Shown here in pieces: positions 23,157 to 32,330 of a stretch of DNA of 64,000 nucleotides. The first letter of the stretch is position 1. Every line of letters begins with the position of its first letter. The DNA is from Microplitis mediator (Eukaryota > Arthropoda > Insecta > Hymenoptera > Braconidae), in the NCBI RefSeq assembly GCF_029852145.1, contig NC_079970.1:23192331-23256330 (forward strand). The letters run 5' to 3'. A model generated the notes under the pieces. It was not told where the DNA came from, searched no databases, and saw only the letters and a program-made list of their open reading frames with translations. The translations under genes and the position numbers were made by a program.

Positions 23157-23490
23157 CGCTGAAAAAAAATGCTAACTATCACCATTTTGTAATAGGGAAT
23201 GATTACCATTTGTTTGTAATAATCATTGTCATGCTTTTATGTTAACTATTACTATCGGAGACGGTAAGCACTCTTATTTAGATGATAAACATTCTTATAC
23301 GTGATGATAATCATTACTATCTTCGAAGGCAAAATTAAAAAATTTTTTAGACATAAGAAATATTACTATCGAGATGGTAACCATTACTATCGGCAATAGT
23401 AATGATTACTGCATGAGAAACAAATAGTTCATAAAAGTATGATAATGATTATCACATACGGATGGTAATCACTCCCTATTACAAGATTCA
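23157..23490. mobile_element. Palindromic MITE-like element rich in GGTAATGATTACC words
   Basis: TTGTAATAGGGAATGATTACC at about 23193 pairs with GGTAATCACTCCCTATTACAA ending at about 23483. Inner words (ATAATCATTGTCAT, TTTTATGTTAACTATT) also have inverted partners (ATGATAATGATTAT, AGTTCATAAAA). Further hairpins of the same word type continue to about 23740 (ACTATAGATCACTATAGTGAT). Confidence 0.6.
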
Positions 23491-23846
23491 CTCAGAAAAT
23501 TAAATGATAGGAATTATCATCTATAGATGATAATTATTTTATCATCACTATAGATCACTATAGTGATGGTAAAATTTTTACTATCAATCCGATAGTAGTG
23601 AATATTATGTAAATGATTGAATAAATCATCTAGATGGTAATAATATTAATTACAATCTCTGATAGTAACTGTTATCATCCTGATGGTAATTTTTACCATC
23701 CTGATAATAACCGTTATCATCTTGATATTATTATCTCAAAAAAAAAAATTATAACACTAACTATCTTGGCATTTGAAAACTTTCGAATCATTCTAGATGA
23801 TTGGAATTAAAAATTTAAGATAATAAACACAATTATTTAATTTTCT

Positions 23847-23849
<3 letters not shown>

Positions 23850-23903
<54 letters not shown>
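23850..23903. repeat. (TG)n microsatellite
   Basis: An uninterrupted TG run of about 26 units. The minus-strand frame through it encodes poly-His/Thr and is not a gene. Confidence 0.95.
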
Positions 23904-23905
<2 letters not shown>

Positions 23906-23924
23906 CTTTTTTTTGTCCGACGAT

Positions 23925-24365
23925 ATCTTTGGAACGGATGAACCGATTTGAACGTACTTGGTGGCGATCGAAAGAGCTCACCAAAACTTAGTCTTGATTA
24001 GATTTTGGGGTAAATCGGTCATGTAGTTTACAAGTTATACAAAGAATAAGAATTAAAAATTTTTTTTTATTTTAGTTTTTTATTGATTTCTCAGAAACGA
24101 CTCATACGATCAACTTCAAAATCTACTCAGCTCTAGAACTCAATAAAACGCGTCGATTGCCGCCTCAACCATCAAAATCGGTTCATTCGTTCGTGAGATA
24201 TCGTGGGAGAAAGAAATGCTAAAAACGGTTTTTTTCGAAAAGAATGGGATACAATAGTATCCTAAAAATGTATTACAACAATGTTTTCGAGCTCAAGGAG
24301 CTCGAAAACAGCGGGAAGTTTTGGGGCTGGCCCGCAGGGTCAACCGATAGACAGATTTTTTTTTT
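23925..24365 (-). repeat. Dispersed repeats, including copy 2 of the 9032 family
   Basis: 23925-24260 holds a low-copy repeat of the type seen around 4137 and 42540 (CGATATCTTTGGAACGGATG, CGTTCGTGAGATATCGTGGG words). 24277-24365 is the inverse of 9140-9230: GAGCTCAAGGAGCTCG, GCGGGAAGTTTTGGGGCTGG and CCGATAGACAGATTTTTT are shared. Confidence 0.5.
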
Positions 24366-25723
24366 AGCGTGTACATATCGTGTTAATTATAACTTTGTTG
24401 TCCTAAAAGCCATAAAAAATAACAAAACAATAATTAAGCTTTCAAAAATTACTTAAATTAATATAAATACTATTAATAATTATCATGCAAAATTACACAA
24501 AATCAATTTACAAACTTGTCTTATTTTTTTTAACCAACGAATTTCTCATCTCTCAAGTCTCTTATCCATTCAATTTCAACGCAGCATAATTTAGTTTAGT
24601 CAGCACATAAAAAATTTTAATTTTTCAATTTCAATAAAAAATATTTATATTGCCCATAAAATTTTTAATTTCCATAAAAAATTTCCATCAGTCTTCAAAT
24701 TCTTCTAATTAAAAAAATTTCTCTCTAAACTAAAAGATGCCAATTAACTGATAATTTTCCATTAAAATTTCCGACTTCGCTCCTACAATTCACGGGCACT
24801 TGGTCAATCCGAACATCAAAATTTTTCCACCCCGAGAAAATGAATTCATTTTCCTAAATATTATTTCTTTCAACAAAACTTCCGACCCGCCTACAGCCAA
24901 CTGGAAATAATTGAAGTTTGACAACTATGCCTTGTTATAAACTAATTCTCTCGCAATTAAAACCGCATCCGAATAACAAACGGCTATCAGGACAGGTAGG
25001 ACCGAAATACGTTCAATTAATTCGAACAATTCAAACAATTCCAGATAATTAAGCGTCAATGCGATACAGATTGACTAAAGGATTAACCACAACTAATTAA
25101 CATATATATCTCTAGGGTCATACCTACATAATTAACGGTAAAATTAAATTATGTTTACTTACATACTCACATACTCACACTCCCTCTCATCCTACTCACA
25201 CTCTGTGGCCGCTAATACGGCCACAAAACCCTCAATTACGTTCTTTTAGAGAAGAAAAATGAAAAAAAATGGCCTCTATTTATTATTTCCCTGAAAAGGG
25301 ATTTAAAAGTATCAAAAGGAAATTTAAATTAGTGTCTATTCACAGATGAATAGCCTCCGCAGATCTGACACCGTAAAATGTTAACTAAAGTGTAAAAAAT
25401 CCTCGTTTCTTTTCATTGCTTTAATTTAGACTTGAATGGTATTAAATTAGTCCGCGTACAAGACAATTTGAAATTTTTATTATTATTTTTATTAATCACC
25501 CGAAAGATAAATCAACGTCTTGTTCCGAAAAACAAAAGTTTTATTTTGTCTTAAAAGCCACAACCGTGTAATGTAAGAAAATATAAAAGCTTCACTCCCT
25601 CGTACTTGTGCTCCCACTCCAAGTTCTACCTCAGCCTCAGCCTCAACTACTTCAACTTTTGTGTGCCGTAAAACCCTCAAGACTTCATCGGCTTTAAGCC
25701 AAATTTCCTGCACCAGTACTTAC
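24366..25723. other. AT-rich stretch containing a CNE-like block at about 24860-25130
   Basis: 24860-25130 is unique and rich in TTAATTA/CAATTAA homeodomain-type words (GTTCAATTAATTCGAACAAT, AGATAATTAAGCG), a pattern seen in insect conserved non-coding elements. A small hairpin TGTGGCCG-CTAATA-CGGCCACA lies at 25204-25225. GTGAGTA-like repeats occur on the minus strand at 25155-25200. No gene is seen. Confidence 0.3.
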
Positions 25724-25817
25724 CTCGGTAATCCCAGTCGTTCGATGGTTTTAAAGGGCAGGGACTCCACGAGCTTGATATAGACCGAGTTGGAGGAATC
25801 CATGACGTTAAAAAACT
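25724..25817 (-). CDS. Coding exon of an unidentified minus-strand gene
   Basis: On the minus strand CTCGCTCCTGCCAG (acceptor-like) precedes 94 bases that end CCGAG before GTAAGT, a near-consensus donor. One frame is open and uses mostly G/C-ending codons: FFNVMDSSNSVYIKLV then ESLPFKTIERLGLPR. An ATG at 25801-25803 with G at -3 and +4 could make this the first coding exon; otherwise it is internal. The exit phase is two bases. No domain is recognised and no partner exon in this window fits the phase, so the gene must extend through long introns. Confidence 0.5.
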
Positions 25818-26129
25818 CTGGCAGGAGCGAGAAAAAATCCGGTTAAAAAATAGAGCATGAGGGAACGGTAGTTAAAAAAAGGAACTCGACAACCGGTAAC
25901 AAAAAGAAATCAAACAAGATTAGGTACTTATGTAGCTCAAGGGATAATAGTGACGGGCAAAAGCTAGTTTTTTATAAAACTAATCTGTTGAAAATAATAA
26001 TAATGGTAATAATATAAATGAATAGTTAAATGAGGTGAGTGGTTCAGAGCCACCGAGCCGAGGGAAAAGGGATGAAAAAGGCACCGGCACGGGCATTGAT
26101 ATGATTTATGTATACAAATAGTTGTAAAT

Positions 26130-26444
26130 GTGCTTGTACTTGTTCTTGTCCATGTACATGAGGATGAGGATGCGGACGAGGACGGGGATGGGGATGAGGA
26201 TGGAGATGTAAATGTGGGCGTAGATGGATGTAGATGTGGAGGGACAGTGCCCGCATCCGCATTGACTGGGAATTATTTCTCTTTGGATTTTGGTCGCGTA
26301 GTATTAAACAGTATCCCAAGGGCCGGCTCGTTTATTTCCCGCAATGACTTGAAGCTAAATGCCACTGCTGCCATTGACAATTGCATTAAACTATTGATTT
26401 TAGGTTCATCGGTTCATAGGTTTAAATATAAAGTGTTGGTTTAG
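26130..26444 (+). other. GATGAG-type minisatellite followed by unique GC-richer block
   Basis: 26155-26235 is a run of six-base GAGGAT/GGGGAT/GACGAG variants. 26245-26420 is unique, less AT-rich DNA. The plus strand is open throughout (104 codons, acidic low-complexity then LNSIPRAGSFISRNDLKL...), but the start lies in low-complexity sequence and no motif is recognised. The second half contains TTGACAATTGCATTAAA, a homeodomain-like cluster, so regulatory DNA is equally possible. The His-rich minus-strand frame here is a shadow. Confidence 0.25.
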
Positions 26445-28265
26445 AGACTTCTGGACGAGGTGAGCAACGAGAGGGAATTGGACGGAAAGTGGTTGCGGGT
26501 GGATTTTAAATTACGGGTTTTATTGTGGATGTGTTGGGGATGGTATTTAAAAGTGTTGGCTGTGTAACGAACAATCAGTGGAGTAAAATTAAAATGGTTT
26601 TGCATTAATAAAGTGTGGGCTGAGGTATTTTCTGGATGGAGGCCAGAATTCGTTTAGGATAGCAATGCTGAGAGCGGAGGATTGAGGACGACGGTAGAGC
26701 CCAGAGAACGGAGGGTAGAGAGTATGGGCGGAGGGATTTGACTCTTCTATTTAGAGAATCCATCACTCAGTGTGTGTATGCGGGGCAATTGCTTGAATCT
26801 AGGAGGCTAAGTACGTATACACACGTCAAATCCAGAGTACGGTCATTAACTCGTGTCTGTCAACTACGATCTCGATTTATATTGAACAATAAGCCGGTAC
26901 TCGGCTCTATACTCAATCTGTACTGGGATATTTTATTATATTATAAATTATTTTATTATAAATGCTAATCGGGCGCAGTAAGCCGGTCATTAATCTTCCA
27001 TTTTGCAGTTGACTGAATTTTTTGTCGGACACGATTTATTTACGATAAATATTTTATTTTTTGCGATTCGAATTTCATTTTTTTAACAAATTAATCGATT
27101 CAAATTCATTGCATTCGAGCTGAAAGTGGTTATTGATGTACAGATTCAAGTGAATTTGGGAAAACTGGAGCAACATGAGACAGAACTCTGTAAAAAAAAT
27201 CAATTAAAATTTTTTTTTCAAAATTTCAGACTGACCATTTTATCCCAGATATCGAACCTGCCCCATTTATAATGAAAAATTTTTTAGAACCAATGAATTT
27301 TTGTCTATCGAAATTAGGTCTTTTTTCTGGTAGAAAAAATTCCTCGAAATTTTGATGCGAATTTAAAATTACCAGGACTATCGATTTAAATATTCGATGA
27401 ATCGGATTAAATACATCTGGAGTTTTAAATTGCATTGAATTTATCAAAGTGAAATTTTATTGTCAATTAAGCTGTAGCTTAATATAAATTTTTAATTTCC
27501 TCGTCGTATGAAAAATTGATAATGTGTTGAATTTTTTTGGAATTGAATTGATAAATAAATTAATAGCACGTGAAATTAACAGGAGAATAAGTATTTCAAG
27601 GAGCGTGTGTTGTATCTGTTCCAACGTATGTATAATTAATTCGGGTCGTGCAGAATATATGGGAGACATGGTCAAGAAAAGGGAATATTCCTTGTGGTTT
27701 TGGTTTATCTGGGTAACATGCAGATGTACAAGATTGTAAATTGTAGATTGTATATTGTATACATAACACACTGAGTTTAATTAATTTAAAGTCTGTATGG
27801 GATTTTGATCAAGAGTTACGGAATTGTAAAATCAACGAGGCGTAATTCTGAATGAAATATTGCGCTACGTTATTTTAACAATTAAAAGTGATTTAATATT
27901 ATTCTAGGTTTTGAGCTCGTATGCTGTGGCAAGTACATTTGTTATTGTTATGTTAAAATTTGACGAGGGACTGGGGATATATAATATGCAAACATATTGC
28001 TTAAGTTCTGTTAGAGTTTGGCCAAAATATATACAAGCTTGTTTATTGAGTGATAAGCAAACTAAACTTTACTAATTGTGGATCGCGAGCTTATTGACCG
28101 AGGATAGAAACCAGGGATCATTTTTCTTATCGCTCAATAGGATACAAACGTGCTTACGAATGCATATTTCGAGGTACAACACGACTTTATTTTCACTCAG
28201 TGGCGATCTACCCTAGAAAAGTCATACGCCAAATATGCGGTACCACTTTTGCCCCGTGAGGATAA
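26445..28265. other. Intergenic stretch, no gene seen
   Basis: 26450-26740 has a G-rich plus strand without an open frame. 27200-27780 has only AT-driven frames. TATTGAGTGATAAG at about 28044 and CTTATCGCTCAATA at about 28117 form an imperfect inverted pair, suggesting a small foldback. Confidence 0.35.
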
Positions 28266-28269
28266 TGCA

Positions 28270-29015
28270 GGATTGGAAATTTTTATCTTGATAGCCAAGT
28301 AAACATTCTGCTAGCAAGCTAGCGACAACCTCTTGCAGCCTTGCCACAAAGTTGGCCGGTAAAATTGACAATTCCATAAGTTGACGGCAACTAGTCTCCA
28401 ACTTTTTGGGAAAAATGGTAACAACTTGTAGTAAACAGTTGAAAAAGAGCTGAAAGTTGTCGACAAGTTGACGTCAACTTGATCGCAACTAATTGACGCC
28501 AACTTTCTGACCAGAGTGTCTTGCTATCAGGAACAATTAGACGCCAATTTGCTGAGAAAGTTGATGGCAAAAGTTGGCATTCCATTAGTTGACGTCAAAT
28601 TGGTAAAAAATTGTAGTTAACTGATAAAAACGCTAAACTTGTCAATGTGATAGCAACTAATTCACATCAACTTTCTGACCAAAAAGTCTCGCTATCAGGC
28701 CAATGCTGATGTATACTTTTAGCTACTGTTGATAAGTTCCGAGATAGCCGGTGGTGCCCAAAGCCTACAACCAAATTGCTTTTTGCTCATGCGCGAAATT
28801 TGACGTCAAACTATACCAACTACCCGTAGTTAGACTTTCTGGTCAGTAAATTGATGTCAATTAGTTGTGATCGTTGACGTCAACTTTACCCTTTGTAACT
28901 GTTAACTAAAAGTTGTCGTCAATTTTCTGGAAAAATTGAAGGCAGCGTTTCGTCAACTTAGGAATGCAACTTTTTTAGAAAGTTGACGTCCAGTTGTCGT
29001 CAATTTATGGTAATC
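28270..29015. repeat. Repeat block dense in GTTGACGTCAAC-type words
   Basis: Words such as AGTTGACGTCAACTT, AACTAATTGACGCCAACTTT and GTTGACGGCAACTA recur at least a dozen times on both strands. A longer unit (CAACTTTCTGACCA...GTCT-GCTATCAGG) repeats at about 28500 and about 28672. The frames at 28311-28585 are by-products. It is probably a complex MITE or satellite. Confidence 0.55.
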
Positions 29016-29193
29016 CCAAAATTTTGATATGGAACACATGTAAAGTACAAAAAACATTGAAAATTCAAATTTGTATCACTAAAATTTTTTTCTTTATTCA
29101 TCAGCCGACAAATCAATTGCCCGCAAATTAATTTTATTTAAATCTACATTTATTATGAAATTTTATTTATTTATTTATTTATTGTAAATTAGT

Positions 29194-29199
29194 TTTATT
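29194..29199 (-). terminator. AATAAA polyadenylation signal of the astacin/CUB gene
   Basis: The minus strand carries AATAAA 14 bases past the TAA stop at 29213, with more AATAAA copies at 29160-29180. Confidence 0.5.
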
Positions 29200-29212
29200 G
29201 CAATAAAAAAAA

Positions 29213-32203
29213 TTAATTAAAGAATTTAATTATAGAAAACAAGCAAATAAAAACGAAAATCGGATTACAGGATTGATAACCCGCAGAGTCTGGTGAGCCG
29301 ATCGTTTCATTGGCTTGTATTTCCTTATTGCCTTGATAAGCAGTGATGGCCATGGAAAATCCCGAATCGTTGGTCGGTTTTTCGCTAAAAAATTTAACAA
29401 CAATTGTCCCTCCGTCCACGTGTGTTTTTAAGTTCTTATGAGACCCGCAGTATCGGCCGATAAGGGATGAGTTGAAACTGTCACCATCCCGTATTTCAAC
29501 GAAGTTATTTTTACAGGTTCTGGTTTCTTCGAGATAAAAGTAGTAGAACTGTACCCTCATTCGTTGGTCCTTCGGGGAGAAGAAACGCCAAGTGCACTGA
29601 ATGTTCTGATCATAATCGTAAGGATAATTCGGCGATTCTAAGTAAATTCTAGTTTGGTTTATTTCAATATCGCCGCCGCATACTTTGTAATAACTCGCCA
29701 TGAACCCGTAGTCATTTTTATTGCCACTTGTACGGACATATGTCACCAGCATGCGATTGCTCAAAGTAATTAAAGGCTGCGTCATAATTTCATTTCCACA
29801 AAATCGGCCTAAACAAAAATTTATTCATTACCAATTTTTGATCATTATGCAACAGGACTCTAATTTCGTGGTGACGAATTTTTTTATTATGTCCCAAAAA
29901 AATTTTTTTCTTGTGTATTCAATTACGTGACTACGAATAAGGACCAAAAAAAATTTATTTGCCTAATTTCGATTTTCTCAACCAGAAAAAAATTCAGATT
30001 AAATAAAAATTTTGAAAATTTGTCTGTTATTTTGCTCGATGTTTTATACCAGAGCTTACAGATACAGGGGTCAATTTTAAATTTTCATATCACCCAGTCA
30101 TGGAAATACAAAAATTTATTTATTTATTTCTGAAAAAAAATTCCAGAGCAAAAAAAATTTCACCGAATTTACTAGAGTCTGCAGATAAATTTTATAGAGC
30201 GAATTTTAATTAATCACCTAATAGAGGACTTCCGTTCCAGTATCCATCTCTAATTTCCAAGTAATCTGTTGTGCAATTGGTTGTCTCGTAAATATTTAAC
30301 GCCTCAATGTTTAGAGCGATTCGCTCCCCATGCGCGCCAGATATTCTCCATTCACATGATTCCTCAGTTTCTATCAGTGGACTATTCGGATAAATTTGTG
30401 TATCAAAAGTTCCAAAAGTTCCATTCGGCCCTTGTAATGTTTTTCCACACTCTGTATTAATTAATAACTCAAATTATTATCTATTTTTATAAAAATTTTT
30501 TAACAATATTCATTTTTCTCCTTACTAGGGCATTGATAAAAAATATCTTTTACTTCTTGTCTGTCACGTATCATTAAAATTTTCGATGTGTCTTCATTAT
30601 AATGTTCTGTAGTGTCATGTTGGGGACCTGCATTTAAAAAAAATTATCTATTAATTGAAATCGAGAGTGATTAATTCAATGATAGAAGGTCTGGTAAATT
30701 AACCTGTCGCATTGGTAAATTTATTTTCATCCGAGAGTTTGTGGTATGAAAAACCTATTGCGTGACCCAATTCGTGGACGATGGATGCATAGCTGCAATT
30801 TTTGCCGACGTTTATGGAATTTCTTCCTTCTTGATATTTACCGATTGATTGACTACAGCAGCTGATAGATTAAATTTTATTGGCGATTGTTAATAATTAT
30901 GAATTTAGTCTGGGATTAGGTATCAAATTTTAAAAGGGTTGGACGCTGAACTTTTTGTAATTACCCGAGCCCGGGTAAAAAAATTCTGGGCAACGGTTGG
31001 CCCTGCGGCACAACCCCAATACTTCCTGCTGTTGTCGAGGTCAAGGAGCTTGAAAATTATTGTAAGTACATTTTCGAGCCCTTTGAGCACCAGTGATTTC
31101 GATTATTTTACATTGAAAGAGTCTCAGAAATGATGTTGGATGATAATTAAAAGGTAAAATGAAAAAAAAAAATTTTGAATGGACAAATCGAGTAGATGAC
31201 ATCGACATGCTTTTGTCGGGAGTCTTTTAGGATTTTAATAATTTTTTTTACTCCAGTATTTTTTATTATTTTGCATTAAAGGAGTCCCAGAAATGATGTT
31301 GGATGATAATTAAAAGGTAAAATGAAAAAAAAAAATTTTGAATGGACAAATCGAGTAGATGACATTGACATGCTTTTGTCAGGAGTCTTTTAGGACTTTA
31401 ATAATTTTATTCCTCTAGTATTTTCTATTATTTTGCATTAGAAGAGTCTCAGAAATGATATCGGGTGATAATCAGAAGGCGAAATGACAAAAAAAATATT
31501 AAATGGACAGACAGAACAGATGCTAGACACATGCCCATACAGATGCCCATACACATGGGTCTGAGCTGTTCCAGGTCTCTAATAATTTTATTCCTCTAGT
31601 ATTTTCTATTTTTTTGCATTAGAAGAGTCTCAGAAATGATATCGGGTGATAATGAGAAAGTAAAATGAAAAAAAAAAAAATCTCGAAAGGACGAATCGAG
31701 TAGAGGACATCGACATGGTTCTGTCGGGAGTCTAGGATTTTAATAATTTTTTTACTCCAGTATTTTTTATTACTTTATATTGAAAGAACCTCAGAAATGA
31801 TGTCGAATAAAAATCAGACCGCTTCGCGTTCGAGGTGTGCAATATTATCTCATTGAAATCTATTGTTTTACCTGCAGTTTGGTGATGTGGTGAAAAATAA
31901 ATAACTGGGATTTAGACCTCTGACGCTCTCAATGAATTGAACACAAGTTATGTTCTCCCAGTACTTAATAGCTCGTGTAATCAACCTCCGCTGCTCCCCA
32001 ACAAAATTTTTCCTTATTCCGTAGGGAATAATTCCCTGATCCCAAAGACGTTCACTCTTTATTAAAATTTCTTTGCTTTCTATTGCCGTCAAGTTAAAAT
32101 CCTCTTTTCTTTCAAACTTTTCCGCTACCCCATGCCCATCCAAATTTATCATCAAACCCAAAATAAAAATTCCGACACTGAAAGCACGTGAAATCCCGTT
32201 CAT
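29213..32203 (-). CDS. Tolloid/BMP1-like astacin with two CUB domains, protease domain incomplete
   Basis: Five exons (32203-31872, 30861-30704, 30627-30526, 30451-30218, 29808-29213), all with GT-AG ends, join in frame to 473 aa. Residues 1 to about 27 are a signal peptide. The astacin part begins ERLWDQGIIPYGI (start of the mature domain), has the CCS...SIGKNC segment, then HELGHAIGFSYH at 140-151. CUB1 is about 199-316 (CGKTLQG...YLEIRDG...RFCG) and CUB2 about 319-435 (CGGDIEI...VEIRDG...RYCG). There is no EGF domain. The last 19 residues are hydrophobic, suggesting a GPI or membrane anchor. Active astacins have HExxHxxGxxH and a Met-turn (SxMHY). Here the third His is one residue late and the chain jumps from FTNAT to PQHDTTEH, skipping about 65 residues including the Met-turn. 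I infer a secreted or anchored pseudoprotease or CUB-binding protein. Confidence 0.85.
31100..31820. repeat. Tandem repeat in astacin intron 1, about 165-180 bp period
   Basis: Five degenerate copies start with GAGTCTCAGAAATGAT-type sequence at about 31119, 31282, 31444, 31624 and 31786. Each continues with GATAATnAnAAG, AAATGAAAAAAA, GACAnATnGAGTAGA and TTTAATAATTTT. The array lies wholly within intron 1 (30862-31871). A copy of the 9032-family repeat adjoins it at 30970-31080. Confidence 0.75.
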
Positions 32204-32330
32204 TGTTATTTTTATTATTTAAATTTATTTACTGTACCCAAAAAAAATTCTATTCCCTCACGATACTTTTCAGGTCCGATTGGCTGATGACTGAAGAACT
32301 AGTTTGGTACTGAGTAATAATAATAAATAT
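32204..32330 (-). promoter_or_regulatory. Presumed 5'-UTR/promoter of the astacin/CUB gene
   Basis: Just upstream of the ATG at 32203 the minus strand has CAGCCAATCGG (CCAAT-type box, about 32275-32285) and TCTTCAGTCATC (initiator-like). No TATA box is seen. The transcription start is not determinable from sequence alone. Confidence 0.2.

Noticed and set aside
23793..23984. Minus frame with poly-His/Thr
   Set aside because: Produced by the (TG)n microsatellite.
26044..26319. His/Pro-rich minus frame
   Set aside because: Shadow of the GATGAG-type minisatellite.
28311..28585. Two overlapping minus frames (63-64 codons)
   Set aside because: By-products of the TTGACGTCAA repeat block.
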